Notes: a model not told the origin generated them from the sequence alone. A stretch of DNA of 64,000 bases from Oharaeibacter diazotrophicus (GCF_004362745.1 NZ_SNXY01000009.1:248001-312000); one strand, 5' to 3'. Counted from the first letter of the stretch, positions 18,808 to 33,086 are shown. Made by a program: numbers and translations.

Positions 18808-19030
18808 CACGCGACCGCCGGCACGTTCTTCGCACCTGCGAAAGACCCGCGCCGGCGGACCGGTTCCTTCGTGCCGCGGATGGGACGAAGCGGGCGTTTC
18901 GGAACGTTTTGCACTTGCAACACGACGGCTCGGCTGCTTGCATCCGGGCGACCCGGCCGTCGTTCTCCCCCCCGCGCGATCGCCGCGGGCCGACTGTTTC
19001 AGCCGATCGGCTATTTCGGAGAAACGATTG

Positions 19031-21498
<2,468 letters not shown>

Positions 21499-21504
21499 GA
21501 CCGG

Positions 21505-21542
21505 CCTCGGGCACGTCCCGATCCGTCGGGACGTGCCCGAGG
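21505..21542. terminator. Perfect 17-bp hairpin after gmd
   Basis: A 17-bp perfect stem (21505-21521 with 21526-21542) is closed by the 4-nt loop TCCG and starts 6 nt after the gmd stop. It has no T tract. It may stabilise the gmd mRNA 3' end or assist termination. Confidence 0.6.
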
Positions 21543-21592
21543 CTCGGGTCGATCCGCGACGCCCGACCGGGCGCGCCTCGAACCGGAATCCG

Positions 21593-21633
21593 GGCGGTCG
21601 GCACCTCGCGTGCCGGCCGCCCTCTTGTTTTCG
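21593..21633 (+). terminator. Rho-independent-like terminator for the gmd transcript
   Basis: A 12-bp stem with one G-T wobble (21593-21604 with 21610-21621) and a 5-nt loop is followed by CTCTTGTTTT. This is the clearest stem-plus-T-tract arrangement in the gap for transcription from the plus strand. Confidence 0.6.
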
Positions 21634-21696
21634 GAGGCGGCGTCTTCGGAGGGGACGCCGACGGGCTGTCCCGACGCCGAGGGGGACGCGGACGAC

Positions 21697-21739
21697 AACG
21701 AAAACGGGGCGGTGCCGTCGGCACCGCCCCGTTTTCGTT
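21697..21739. terminator. Bidirectional terminator between gmd and the giant glycosyltransferase
   Basis: A perfect 20-bp stem (21697-21716 with 21720-21739) has a 3-nt loop. Each outer arm contains AAAA or TTTT, so T-rich tails form in both directions. It lies 20 nt beyond the stop of the minus-strand glycosyltransferase gene and suits termination of both convergent transcripts. Confidence 0.8.
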
Positions 21740-21758
21740 CCGGACCGCCGACGAGCGA

Positions 21759-24700
21759 TCAGGCGAGGTCGCCCTCGAAGTCGGCGTCGACGCCGAGGTC
21801 GGCCGGCTCCTGCGGCTCGACCTCGACGGCGGCCGGCGCTTCGAGGTCGCCGCGACGGACGATCCGCATGCAGCGGAAGTCCACCACCGAGTCCGCCTTC
21901 ACGAAGACGCGGACCTCGAGATCGTCGACCGGCTCTTCGATCTCGACCGCCAAGCGGGCGACGAGCCCGCCCTTGGCGTCGACGCCTTCGGCGAGCACGG
22001 CGAGGCCGGCGGCCGCCAGGGTCAGCGTACCCTGTCGGGCGCTGACGTCGGCGACGCAGTCCGAGAAGGTGGCCGCGTCGCCCTCGCCGTAGATCTCGAC
22101 GTCGTAGCGACCCGACCCGACCGGAACGTAGGGGCCGAACACCAGATAGCCGGCCCGTTCGCTCGACCGGATCATGCCGCCCTCGCGCCGGCCGCACTGG
22201 GTCTGCAGGCGCGGGGAGGTCGCGAAATAGGTCGCGGTGCCGTAGCGGTCGGGATCGAGTTCGGCTCCGGCCGCGGCGACGGCCCCCGCCAGCGCCTCGG
22301 CGACCTCGACGGCGACTTCGGCGATCCCGCCTTCCTCCGCGTCCAGCACACGGACCCGGTGGACGTCGAGCGCGACCGAGCGCCCCCCGGTCGGCAGCCC
22401 CGGCCACATCGAGAGGTCCGGTACAATGCCGTCGACCGCCCCCAGCCACGCACCGTCGCGCAGCAGGTTGGAATCGAGCCGCCAGGGGAAGCCGTCGGCG
22501 GCCGGCTCGACCACGACGAGGCCCTTGCCGCAGCGCAGCGCCAGGACGTCCGAGAGCGCCGCGAGGTTGTCCTCGGTCGGGCCGCCCTCGAGGACGAGCA
22601 GGACACGGTCGCCGGGGCGCAGGTCGATCACCTCCGCGTCGGGGCCGGCCGTCGCGGCGACGTAGCCGCGGCCGTCGCGGCGGGCGAGCACCGGACGGAG
22701 GCCCTGCACCGAGCGCCGGGCGAGCGCGGTGGCGATCGCCGCGGCGGCGCCCGGCGCTTCGACGCCGTCACCGAGCGCCGACACGTCGACCACGAGGCGC
22801 GGCCGCTCCAGGAGTTCGAGATAGGCGGCCTGGTAGCGCCGCGCACGCTCGGCCGGCTCGCCGTCGTCGAGGCCGACCAGGCTCTCGCCTGGCATGCAGC
22901 CGTCGAGCCGGGCGCCCTTGAACATCACGCCGAGTTCGCGGGCGTCGGCGGACAGGCCGAGGAGGAGCGGCGCGGTGCGTCGACCGCGACGCAGGCCGAT
23001 CTCGACGCGCCGGCGTCCCGGCGGCAGCAGCCCGCCGAGCGGAACCAGAACCTCGCCGAGGTCGACACCCCCGACGGCACCGGCCGGGACGGGCAGCGGA
23101 GCGAGAGCCTGCCCGTCGATCTCGACGAAGATCTCGTCGCCCTCGGCGCCGTCGACGACGGCGCCGAGACGCAGCAGCAGGAACTCGCTACCGCCCTCGG
23201 CGAGGTCGACCCGGTAGACCAGTCGACCGCAATCGCCGACGGACCAGACCCGGTGCCCCTCAGAGCCGTACCACGCGCCGTCGAGGACGCGGTCGGCATG
23301 GGCGGAGTCGGGCAGATGCGGCGCGTCGCGGGTGATCGGCAGGCCCGGAGCCCCCGACACGCCGGGATCCAGGCGGACGGCCAGCAGCGACGTCCCCTTG
23401 TCGCCCGCGGCGGGCCCGTCGACCAGGAACACCGAGATCGTGGCCGGCGAGCGGGCGGCGAGCAGGGCGAAGGGCACGTCGACGTGGAGTTCGGCCACGC
23501 CCTCCGCCTCGAAGCGCCGCTCCGCGACGATCTCGCCGTTGACGTGGACGAGCACGTCGCAGTCGGCGGCGGCGGCCGAACCCGGGGCGACCAGGACGCG
23601 CAGGCGGCAGGTCTCTTGGGCGGGGTCGAGGAACGGCAGACCGCCGGTGAACGTCACCGTGCCGTTGACGGGCGTGAAGGCATAGGTCGCCGCCGCCATC
23701 GCCGGATTGGCGACGACCACCTTGGCGGCGGCACTGCCGCCGAAGACCCACTCGCCGATCGGCAGCGCCGGCCGCACCGGCGAGTGCCGCATCGCGTTTT
23801 CCAACGGCACGTCGAGGCCGACGGCCTTGCGGACGTCGAGCTGGTAGGCGAGGTCGTAGCCGGTGGTGGCGTGCGGCTTGGCCTGGACGGCGAAGGCGAC
23901 CACGCCGAGCCCGAGGTTGCGCGGGTCGGTGGAGCCCCCGATGACCTCGGCGACCTTGAAGATGCGACTGGCGACGAACTCCAGCACGAGGACGCCGTCG
24001 TCGCCGACGAGATCGGCGGGAATCGCTGCGATGTTGAGCACGTGCGGCGTGTGGCCGGCGGGCACGGTGACCGGGTTGCGGTAGCGCCAGTCGGCCACCT
24101 TGGTGCCGTTGGCCACGACCGTGTAGGCCACCTCGAACTGCGGCGGCGCGAGCACGCGCGCCATCATGTGCAGGACGAGGTCGGACGTCGGCCTGCGATC
24201 GAGCTGCAGGCGGACCCGCGGCGACGCGTCGACCACCCAGGTGCCCCAGGCCTCGGGCTGCGACCAGCCGCCCTCGAGGAAGCGGGCGGCCCCGATGCCG
24301 TCCGACAGGAGGACCAGTTCACCGAGCGTGTAGCGGTTACGCTGGCGGGTCGTGGTCGGCTCGCGCAGCACGGTCACGAGGTCGCGGCTGGTGTCGGCCC
24401 AGGTGGTCTGGCGGTAGGTGTCGCGGATCTGCGCCTCGCGGGCGGCCCGGGCGCTGGCCGAGCCGGCGTAGTGCATGATCCGCGCCGCCCATTCGACACG
24501 GTCGAGCGGATCGATCAGGTCGGTGACGGTCGGGGCGATCTCCGGCACCGACGACCGGTTGGAGGCGACGCAGATCTTGCCGTAGGCGAGGCTCTCGCCG
24601 ACCGGCAGGCCCCAGCCCTCGTAGAGCGAGGGATAGGCCGTCATCAGGCAGTTGCGGTAGAGCCAGTCGAGCGCGGAATCGTCGACGTCGGTGAGGATGT

Positions 24701-27569
24701 GGATGAAGCGGTTGACCGTGCGGTCGAGCCGCATCGTACGCGCCAGTTCGCCGCCGTTCCACGACACGCCGCCGACGATCACCAGATGCGGACAGGCATC
24801 GCCCATCTTGTCGCGGAGGATCGACCAGACGTCGTAGAGCAGCCCGTAGTTCTTGCGGGCGTGGATCGCGCCGGTGGACAGCACGAAGGGACGGCGCCCG
24901 AACTTCTCCTGGATCGCGAGGCCCGACGCCGACAGGGCGGTGGCGAAGGTGCCGATGTCGTCGGCGAGCCGGATCTTCTGGGTCGGCGCGAGGTCGAGGT
25001 CGATGTCGAGGGCGGCGCGGATCGAATCCTCGCGGGTGTTCTCGGAGTAGACCAGCAGCCGATCGACCTTGGAGAACAACGTCGACATGTTGCGCACGAA
25101 CGGCTCGGAATAGCCGTCCGCGAACCACGCCGGGAACAGGTAGGGGGTCAGGTCGTGCATCAGCACGCAGAGCTCGGCCTCGGCGGCGCGGGCGAAGCCG
25201 ACGATCGACTGGGCATACTCCGCGTTCTGCATCCAGCTGCTGCCGACGACGACGAAGCGGGCACCGCGCCAGGACGCATCAGGCTTGACGACCTGCGCGA
25301 GGCCGCTGTTGGCGAAGTCCTTGACGCGGCCGCCGCGGGCGACCACCGCCGGCACCTCGACGAAGCCGATCGCCGAGTTGCGCCACGCGACGAAGCGGAT
25401 CTCGGTGTCCGCCACGCCGGGCAGTTCGCGCGCCAGCGCGGCCTCGACGCGCACGATGCCCGAGCGCAGCGTGGCGTTGTTGGACATGGTGGTGATGTCG
25501 AGCACGATGCGCACCGGCGCACCGGCGGCGAGCGCCGGCCGGGTCTCGACGGTGGCGAGGCGCGCCGCGGCGGTCGGCACCCTGCCCTCGCCGCGAGCCT
25601 CGCGGACCTCGCGGTAGAGGTCGAGGGTGGAGTCGACGTGGCGCTCCCACGAGAAGGTGGTGCGCACGTGCTCGGCGAGCGCGGCGTCGTGGCGGCCCTC
25701 GCGGCCGGAGAGGTCCCACATCGCCACGAGCTCGTCGCGGATCGAATCCGGGTCCGAGGGGTCGCAGTAGCGGGCGTGGTCGCCGAAGTACTCGCGCTCG
25801 GACGAGCGGTCGCTGAGCAGCAGCCGGGCGCCGGCGGCACCGGCCTCCAGCGCGGCGAGCGGCGCGCCCTCCGCCCAGCTCGGCAGGGTGACGACGCGCG
25901 CGCCGGCGATCGCCGAACGCAGCATCGGCGATCCCGGGTCGAGCCGATTGACCATGACGAGGTCGGGGCCGCCGAGACGGCGGACGTGGTTGGCGTAGGC
26001 CTCGTCGCCGGCGTGGCCGACCAGCACCAGCGGCAGCCCGGCCTCGCGGGCCGCGATCGCCAGCATCAGCTGGTTCTTGCGGTGCTCGACGCGGGCGACG
26101 CAGAGGACGTAGTCGCCGAGGCCGTGGGCCTCCCGGAACATGTCGGGGTCGCCGTCGGCGAAGTGGGCGGCGTCGACCGGGTTGACGATCAGGCGCGAGA
26201 TCGCCGGCTCGGACGGGCTGAGGCGGCGGTAGAGCTTGCGCTCGTACTCGGACAGGTAGACCACCGCGTCGGCGATCTCGCCGATCTCGCGCAGGCCGCC
26301 GAGGTAACCCGGTTCCGGCTCCTCGATCGCGCGCGCGCCCGGGCGGTCGACGAGGTGCAGACGGCGCGCCTCGGCGAAGATCGCGCGGGCGTCCTCGGGC
26401 GCCTCGACCTTGCGCGCCGTGCGCATGACCTCGTGCTGCCAGTAGGGCGCCTCGGAGAGGTCGAGCAGGATCGGCGAGAACACGAAGGGCTTGCCGAGCG
26501 CGGCGGCGCGCCGGGCGATACGGGCGGCGCTCGCCGGCGGCCAGATGTTGTAGGCGTGGACGAGGTCGAAGCCGGTCAGCTTCGAGGTCGGGAACGACAG
26601 CGCCTCGGCCCGGGTGCCGCGGTCGCGCATCAGCGCGGCGGTCTTCGGCACGCGCACGCTCGGCCCGCCGACGATGGTCGATTCGAGCCCCGCGGTGACC
26701 AGCGCCACCGACTTGTAGGGCCGCACGGCCGGAGCGGCGACGGTCGTGCCGCCGCCGATGCCGCGCTCGGCGAGCAGCTTGCGGAACAGGCGATCGTGCT
26801 CGCCGGCCCAGCGGTCCCACGTGACGGCGAGCACGGACTCGCGCAGCGCCATCTTCTCGCCGAGCAGCCTGACGAGCAGCGCGCGCAGGGAGTCCGCATT
26901 GCCCTTTTCGAAGGCATGGTGCGGGAAATCGGGCACCCAGCCGACGTCGGAGCCGATCACCGGCACGCCCGAGGCGAGCGCCTCGAGGACGCACATCGGG
27001 CCACCCTCGTTGAGGGCGGGGACCAGCACGTAGTCGAGCGTGCGGTAGAAGGCCGGCAGGTCGGCCTCGTCGACGCGGTGCCCCGCCTCCGGCCAGCCGT
27101 CGCCGGTGAACACCCACTCGATGCCGGGGACGTCCATCACCGCGTTGACGAGCGCCTCGCCCTTGCGGCCGGTGTGGTAGGTGCGACCGACCACGCCGAC
27201 GCGCAGCTTCGGCACGAAACGGTCGAGGTCGACGCCGGGCAGGATCACCGCCGGCGATTCGATGCCGATCTCCTTCAGGATGGTCGCGGTCGCCTCGGAC
27301 ATGGCGATGCAGGCGTCGACGTCCTTCGCGGTGCGGATGAACTTGGCCCTGGCGTTGGCCTCGTCCTCGATGTGCGTGAACAGCGCGACCTCGATCGGCG
27401 AAGCGCGCTCCTTGCGACAACCATAGGTGACGTAATAGTTCAGCGCCGCCGACGTATTCGGCTCGGTATCGTACGTGACACCTGAAATGCGATCGGCGAT
27501 CTCTTTAGCCAGACGTTCCAGAATCCAACCGCGATCCGAAATCACCACATGGATTGATTCAGACGTCAT
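21759..27569 (-). CDS. Giant protein with three GT4-type glycosyltransferase domains and C-terminal beta modules
   Basis: This is a 1936-residue protein. Domain 1 (about 1-275) has VRVGVVGRTYHTGRKG-like and LNEGGPMCVLEALASGVPVIG motifs. Domain 2 (about 285-665) has VARVEHRKNQ and SWAEGAPLAALEAGAAG. Domain 3 (about 685-1075) has LSTGAIHARKNYGLL and PSLYEGWGLPVGESLAYGK. The remaining 860 residues carry jelly-roll-like modules starting at GWSQPEAWGTWV (about 1100), GAWYGSEGHRVWS and a final GYLVFGPYVPVGSGRY segment, plus a region without a recognisable family. No membrane segment is seen. It probably builds several linkages of one oligosaccharide repeat. The start codon lies 15 nt after AAGGGTGAG. 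Its first 150 bp are less GC-rich than the rest. Confidence 0.85.
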   Translation of the reverse strand: MTSESIHVVISDRGWILERLAKEIADRISGVTYDTEPNTSAALNYYVTYGCRKERASPIEVALFTHIEDEANARAKFIRTAKDVDACIAMSEATATILKEIGIESPAVILPGVDLDRFVPKLRVGVVGRTYHTGRKGEALVNAVMDVPGIEWVFTGDGWPEAGHRVDEADLPAFYRTLDYVLVPALNEGGPMCVLEALASGVPVIGSDVGWVPDFPHHAFEKGNADSLRALLVRLLGEKMALRESVLAVTWDRWAGEHDRLFRKLLAERGIGGGTTVAAPAVRPYKSVALVTAGLESTIVGGPSVRVPKTAALMRDRGTRAEALSFPTSKLTGFDLVHAYNIWPPASAARIARRAAALGKPFVFSPILLDLSEAPYWQHEVMRTARKVEAPEDARAIFAEARRLHLVDRPGARAIEEPEPGYLGGLREIGEIADAVVYLSEYERKLYRRLSPSEPAISRLIVNPVDAAHFADGDPDMFREAHGLGDYVLCVARVEHRKNQLMLAIAAREAGLPLVLVGHAGDEAYANHVRRLGGPDLVMVNRLDPGSPMLRSAIAGARVVTLPSWAEGAPLAALEAGAAGARLLLSDRSSEREYFGDHARYCDPSDPDSIRDELVAMWDLSGREGRHDAALAEHVRTTFSWERHVDSTLDLYREVREARGEGRVPTAAARLATVETRPALAAGAPVRIVLDITTMSNNATLRSGIVRVEAALARELPGVADTEIRFVAWRNSAIGFVEVPAVVARGGRVKDFANSGLAQVVKPDASWRGARFVVVGSSWMQNAEYAQSIVGFARAAEAELCVLMHDLTPYLFPAWFADGYSEPFVRNMSTLFSKVDRLLVYSENTREDSIRAALDIDLDLAPTQKIRLADDIGTFATALSASGLAIQEKFGRRPFVLSTGAIHARKNYGLLYDVWSILRDKMGDACPHLVIVGGVSWNGGELARTMRLDRTVNRFIHILTDVDDSALDWLYRNCLMTAYPSLYEGWGLPVGESLAYGKICVASNRSSVPEIAPTVTDLIDPLDRVEWAARIMHYAGSASARAAREAQIRDTYRQTTWADTSRDLVTVLREPTTTRQRNRYTLGELVLLSDGIGAARFLEGGWSQPEAWGTWVVDASPRVRLQLDRRPTSDLVLHMMARVLAPPQFEVAYTVVANGTKVADWRYRNPVTVPAGHTPHVLNIAAIPADLVGDDGVLVLEFVASRIFKVAEVIGGSTDPRNLGLGVVAFAVQAKPHATTGYDLAYQLDVRKAVGLDVPLENAMRHSPVRPALPIGEWVFGGSAAAKVVVANPAMAAATYAFTPVNGTVTFTGGLPFLDPAQETCRLRVLVAPGSAAAADCDVLVHVNGEIVAERRFEAEGVAELHVDVPFALLAARSPATISVFLVDGPAAGDKGTSLLAVRLDPGVSGAPGLPITRDAPHLPDSAHADRVLDGAWYGSEGHRVWSVGDCGRLVYRVDLAEGGSEFLLLRLGAVVDGAEGDEIFVEIDGQALAPLPVPAGAVGGVDLGEVLVPLGGLLPPGRRRVEIGLRRGRRTAPLLLGLSADARELGVMFKGARLDGCMPGESLVGLDDGEPAERARRYQAAYLELLERPRLVVDVSALGDGVEAPGAAAAIATALARRSVQGLRPVLARRDGRGYVAATAGPDAEVIDLRPGDRVLLVLEGGPTEDNLAALSDVLALRCGKGLVVVEPAADGFPWRLDSNLLRDGAWLGAVDGIVPDLSMWPGLPTGGRSVALDVHRVRVLDAEEGGIAEVAVEVAEALAGAVAAAGAELDPDRYGTATYFATSPRLQTQCGRREGGMIRSSERAGYLVFGPYVPVGSGRYDVEIYGEGDAATFSDCVADVSARQGTLTLAAAGLAVLAEGVDAKGGLVARLAVEIEEPVDDLEVRVFVKADSVVDFRCMRIVRRGDLEAPAAVEVEPQEPADLGVDADFEGDLA

Positions 27570-27928
27570 TGCAATCAGCTCACCCTTGAAGAACAGCCGT
27601 CGGACCCTAGCGAAACCGAAGCGATCGCGAAAGTCCGTCGTCGCAATCCCCGCGACAGCGTGGATTTCCGCACCGATCTTCGGTCGGTGTGGCGCGACGG
27701 CGTCGATGCATGCAAGTTCCGGGCAGGATCGTCGACGACGCGCCGGCGACGCGCCGGACCGGACCTTACGGGACGGCCGGCGCCGGCCGACCCGCCCCCG
27801 CATCCGCGGCGGCCGTCGGCAAAATCCGAGAAGCGCGGCGCGGAATGATGCTATGACGTGCCGACATGGCCTCGACCCGGTGGCCGCGCCAGCCCGACGT
27901 CCGGACCGACGCGAAGCGAGAGGATGAG
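27570..27928. other. Divergent intergenic region between the giant glycosyltransferase and rfbC
   Basis: This 359-bp stretch has no credible gene and should hold two divergent promoters. It contains an exact 11-bp tandem direct repeat (27736-27746 and 27747-27757, unit CGACGCGCCGG). I could not pick convincing -35/-10 pairs. Confidence 0.5.
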
Positions 27929-28492
27929 ATGCAGACGATCGAGACGAGTATTCCCGGCATTCTCCGCGTCGTCCCGAAGAGGCATTCCGATCCGCGCGGC
28001 TATTTCTCCGAGGTCTTCCGTGACGACCTGTTCCGCGCCGGCGTCGCGGACCTCGCGTTCATCCAGGACAACATGTCTCTCTCGCGCGAAGTCGGCACCA
28101 TCCGTGGGCTGCACTTCCAGAGCGAGCCGAAGCCGCAGGGCAAGCTGGTGCGCTGCCTCGCCGGCGCCATCCTCGACGTCGCCGTCGACATCCGCGTGGG
28201 CTCGCCGACCTTCGGCCGCCACGTCGCGGTCGAGCTGACGCCGGAGAACGGCGAATGGCTGTGGATCCCGGTCGGCTTCGCCCACGGCTTCTGCACGCTC
28301 GTGCCGGACACCGTCGTGCTCTACAAGGTGACCGACTACTATTCGGCCGCCGCCGACAAGGGCGTCGCCTTCGACGATCCGGACATCGGCATCGCCTGGC
28401 CGGTCGAGCCGGCCGCCGCCGTACTGTCCGACAAGGACCGCCGCCAGCCGCGGCTCGCCGACCTGCCGACCTATTTCACCCATTCCGCCTGA
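27929..28492 (+). CDS. rfbC: dTDP-4-dehydrorhamnose 3,5-epimerase
   Basis: This third enzyme of dTDP-L-rhamnose synthesis epimerises C3 and C5 of dTDP-4-keto-6-deoxyglucose. The 187-residue cupin has the family opening [11 protein letters not shown], the catalytic-His stretch GTIRGLHFQ and then [13 protein letters not shown]. Conserved K and Y residues follow ([10 protein letters not shown]). Length matches the family. It heads the compact rfbCBDA operon. The ATG with GAGAGG upstream was preferred over an ATG 63 nt earlier. Confidence 0.96.
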   Translation: MQTIETSIPGILRVVPKRHSDPRGYFSEVFRDDLFRAGVADLAFIQDNMSLSREVGTIRGLHFQSEPKPQGKLVRCLAGAILDVAVDIRVGSPTFGRHVAVELTPENGEWLWIPVGFAHGFCTLVPDTVVLYKVTDYYSAAADKGVAFDDPDIGIAWPVEPAAAVLSDKDRRQPRLADLPTYFTHSA

Positions 28493-28547
28493 GCCATTCG
28501 ACGGTGCCGCCCGCGCGGGCGGCGTCAGCACAACGGGTTTTCGAGAC

Positions 28548-29603
28548 ATGCGCATTCTGGTCACCGGCGGCGCCGGTTTCATCGGATCGGCCGTGGTCCG
28601 CCATCTGGTCGGACTCGGCGCCGAGGTCCTGACGGTCGACAAGCTGACCTACGCCGGCAACCTCGAATCGCTGCGCACGATCGAGAACGCCCCGAACCAC
28701 CGCTTCCTGAAGGCCGACATCTGCGACCGCGGCGCGATCGCCGAGGCCTTCGCCTCGTTCCGGCCGGAGCGCGTCTACCACCTCGCCGCCGAGAGCCACG
28801 TCGACCGTTCGATCACCGGCGCCGCCGACTTCGTGAACACCAACGTCTTCGGCACCTTCACCATGCTGGAGGCCGCCCGCGCGCACTACGCGGGCCTCTC
28901 CGCCGAGGAGAAGGCGGCTTTCCGCTTCCTGCACGTCTCCACCGACGAGGTCTACGGCTCGCTCGGCCCCGACGGTCTCTTCACCGAGACGACGCCCTAC
29001 GACCCCTCCTCGCCCTATTCGGCGTCGAAGGCGGCGTCGGACCACCTCGCGGTCGCCTGGCACCGGACCTACGGCCTGCCGGTGGTGATCTCGAACTGCT
29101 CGAACAACTACGGGCCCTACCACTTCCCCGAGAAGCTGATCCCGCTGATCATCCTCAACGCCCTGCACGGCAAGCCGCTGCCGGTCTATGGCGACGGCTC
29201 GAACATCCGCGACTGGCTCTACGTCGAGGACCACGCCAAGGCGATCCACCTGATCGGCTCCAAGGGCCGGTTCGGCGAGAAGTACAACGTCGGCGGCCGC
29301 AACGAGCGCAAGAACATCGACGTCGTGCGCCGGGTCTGCGCCATCCTCGACGACGCCGCGCCGAAGGCCGAGAAGCACGAGAGCCTGATCCGCTTCGTCA
29401 CCGACCGTCCCGGCCACGACCACCGTTACGCCATCGACGCCACCAAGCTCGAGAGCGAACTCGGCTGGCGCGCCGAGGAGACCTTCGAGACCGGCATCGA
29501 CAAGACCGTGCGCTGGTACCTCGCCAACGAGTGGTGGTGGCGGCCGCTGCGCGACAAGGTCTACGCCGGCGAGCGCCTCGGCGTCCTGAATCAGGCGGGG
29601 TGA
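28548..29603 (+). CDS. rfbB: dTDP-glucose 4,6-dehydratase
   Basis: This enzyme converts dTDP-glucose to dTDP-4-keto-6-deoxyglucose. The 351-residue extended SDR has [14 protein letters not shown] at the N-terminus, the catalytic [10 protein letters not shown] and the [11 protein letters not shown] motif. [18 protein letters not shown] is diagnostic for RfbB. It lies 55 nt after rfbC and its stop is 5 nt before rfbD, so the genes are co-transcribed. Confidence 0.97.
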   Translation: MRILVTGGAGFIGSAVVRHLVGLGAEVLTVDKLTYAGNLESLRTIENAPNHRFLKADICDRGAIAEAFASFRPERVYHLAAESHVDRSITGAADFVNTNVFGTFTMLEAARAHYAGLSAEEKAAFRFLHVSTDEVYGSLGPDGLFTETTPYDPSSPYSASKAASDHLAVAWHRTYGLPVVISNCSNNYGPYHFPEKLIPLIILNALHGKPLPVYGDGSNIRDWLYVEDHAKAIHLIGSKGRFGEKYNVGGRNERKNIDVVRRVCAILDDAAPKAEKHESLIRFVTDRPGHDHRYAIDATKLESELGWRAEETFETGIDKTVRWYLANEWWWRPLRDKVYAGERLGVLNQAG

Positions 29604-29608
29604 GCGCC

Positions 29609-30490
29609 ATGCGTCTGCTCGTCACCGGCCGCGAGGGCCAGGTCGTCACCGCGCTGAAGGAGATCGGCCCGGCGGCCGGTCACGAGATCGTCGCGCTCGG
29701 CCGCCCCGACCTCGACCTCGCCGATGCCGCTTCGGTCGCGGCCGCGGTCGAGCGGGTCCGACCCGACGCCGTGATCTCCGCCGCCGCCTACACCGCGGTC
29801 GACAAGGCCGAGACCGAGCCGGACGTCGCGCTCGCCGTCAACGCCACCGGGCCGGGCGCGCTCGCCGCCGCGGCGGCGCGGCTCGGCATCCCGGTCGTCC
29901 ACCTGTCCACCGACTACGTCTTCGACGGCACCAAGCCGACGCCCTACGTCGAGACCGATCCGGTCGGCCCGCGGAGCGTCTACGGCTCGACCAAGCTCGA
30001 GGGCGAGCGCGCGGTGCTGGCGGCGCAGCCGCGCTCGGCTGTGCTGCGCACCGCCTGGGTCTACGCCCCGTTCGGCGCCAATTTCGTGCGCACCATGCTG
30101 CGCCTGTCCGAGACCATGGACGTCGTCCGCGTCGTCGCCGACCAGCGGGGAACGCCGACGTCGGCGCACGACATCGCCGCGGCGGTGGTCGCGGTCGCCG
30201 GCAACCTCGTCGCCCGGGCGGACGACGCGGCGCTCGCCGGCGTGTTCCACATGACCGGCGCCGGCGAGGCGACGTGGGCCGACTTCGCCGAGGCGGTGTT
30301 CGCGGGCGCCGCCCGGCGCGGCGGCAAGGCACCGCGCGTGGAGCGCATCACCACGGCCGAGTTCCCGCGGCCGGCGCCGCGGCCGGCCAACTCGCGGCTC
30401 GACTGCGGCAAGCTCGCCCGCACCCACGGCGTGACGCTGCCGGACTGGCGCGTCTCGCTCGACGCGGTGCTGGACCGCCTGCTCGCCTGA
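29609..30490 (+). CDS. rfbD: dTDP-4-dehydrorhamnose reductase
   Basis: This last enzyme of the pathway reduces dTDP-4-keto-L-rhamnose to dTDP-L-rhamnose with NAD(P)H. The 293-residue protein has the GREGQVV nucleotide motif, [19 protein letters not shown] and the catalytic YGSTKLEGE. All are typical of RfbD. Only 5 nt separate it from rfbB. The short Met-Arg-Leu-Leu start places the Rossmann strand at the very N-terminus, as expected. Confidence 0.96.
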   Translation: MRLLVTGREGQVVTALKEIGPAAGHEIVALGRPDLDLADAASVAAAVERVRPDAVISAAAYTAVDKAETEPDVALAVNATGPGALAAAAARLGIPVVHLSTDYVFDGTKPTPYVETDPVGPRSVYGSTKLEGERAVLAAQPRSAVLRTAWVYAPFGANFVRTMLRLSETMDVVRVVADQRGTPTSAHDIAAAVVAVAGNLVARADDAALAGVFHMTGAGEATWADFAEAVFAGAARRGGKAPRVERITTAEFPRPAPRPANSRLDCGKLARTHGVTLPDWRVSLDAVLDRLLA

Positions 30491-30542
30491 AGCTTTCGGC
30501 CGGCGGGGGCCGGCGTCGTTCTATCCCGACGGAGGAATTTCG

Positions 30543-31418
<876 letters not shown>

Positions 31419-31545
31419 CGGTCGGTCCGGTCGCCGGAACGGTCCGACCCCTGGTGGCGGGACGCCCGGCGTTCCGCTAACCATCGCAGGAAATGTCCGC
31501 GCGGCCCGCGAATCGGCCGCGCCATTCTCGCGGGGGGATCGACCG

Positions 31546-32505
<960 letters not shown>

Positions 32506-32535
32506 CGGGGGCGAGGTCGCGCGGCAAGGTGGTCC

Positions 32536-32571
32536 GGGGCGGGAAGATTGGCTGGGGCGGGAAGATTGGCT
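32536..32571. repeat. Two 18-bp tandem copies of the tRNA-Gln 3' end region
   Basis: The unit GGGGCGGGAAGATTGGCT occurs twice head to tail and runs directly into the tRNA. Read on the tRNA strand, the terminal GCCCCAGCCA is followed by ATCTTCCC and then repeated. This looks like slippage or unequal crossover at the tRNA end. Confidence 0.85.
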
Positions 32572-32641
32572 GGGGCGCCTGGATTCGAACCAGGGGATGG
32601 CGGAATCAAAATCCGCTGCCTTACCACTTGGCTACGCCCCA
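32567..32641 (-). tRNA. tRNA-Gln (anticodon TTG)
   Basis: Reading the minus strand gives a complete cloverleaf of 75 nt including encoded CCA. The acceptor stem is TGGGGCG/CGCCCCA. The anticodon stem GCGGA/TCCGC encloses the loop TTTTGAT, giving the anticodon TTG. The T arm has GGTTCGAATCC. The discriminator is G, as usual for tRNA-Gln. Confidence 0.97.
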
Positions 32642-32932
32642 ACACGGCGCACGGCCTCTCCGGCCGGCGTCGCGGCACGATATAGCCGCGCACGCGGAGG
32701 CTGGCAACGGCGCATCGCCCGCGGGCGGTTGCTCCCCCGGATCGTCCCCCTGTGCGCCCGGACGGCGGGGTGCTCGGCGGGCCGGGACGGGCTCGGCGCC
32801 GGCACCGGCCCACGGGCGAGCCGACGGGGCGCGCAAGCGCCTCGCGTTCGCCGGCGATCGTCGCGGGCGCGGTCGAGCCGTTCGCGGTGAGGAACGAGGC
32901 CGTCTCCGGCGCACCGGTGCGACCGGTGCTGA

Positions 32933-32969
32933 AAACGAAAAACCCCGGCGCGGCCGGGGTTTTTCGTTT
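32933..32969. terminator. Rho-independent terminator of tRNA-Pro
   Basis: A perfect 17-bp stem has a 3-nt loop (32950-32952). The CCCCGGC core is flanked by five A on one side and five T on the other, so it works in both directions. It lies about 40 nt beyond the 3' end of tRNA-Pro on the minus strand. Confidence 0.88.
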
Positions 32970-33009
32970 GCCGAGATGCCCGGGAGGCATCTTCGGTATG
33001 GACGGCGGC

Positions 33010-33086
33010 TGGTCGGAGTGGCAGGATTCGAACCTGCGACCCCCTGCTCCCGAAGCAGGTGCGCTACCAGGCTGCGCTACACTCCG
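33010..33086 (-). tRNA. tRNA-Pro (anticodon CGG)
   Basis: A 77-nt cloverleaf including encoded CCA is read on the minus strand. The acceptor stem is CGGAGTG/CACTCCG. The anticodon stem CCTGC/GCAGG encloses TTCGGGA, giving CGG. The T arm has GGTTCGAATCC. A strong terminator follows. Confidence 0.97.

Noticed and set aside
32536-32641. Attachment site of an integrated element at tRNA-Gln
   Set aside because: No integrase, second att copy or island-like DNA lies beside it; the repeats are reported only as a tandem duplication.
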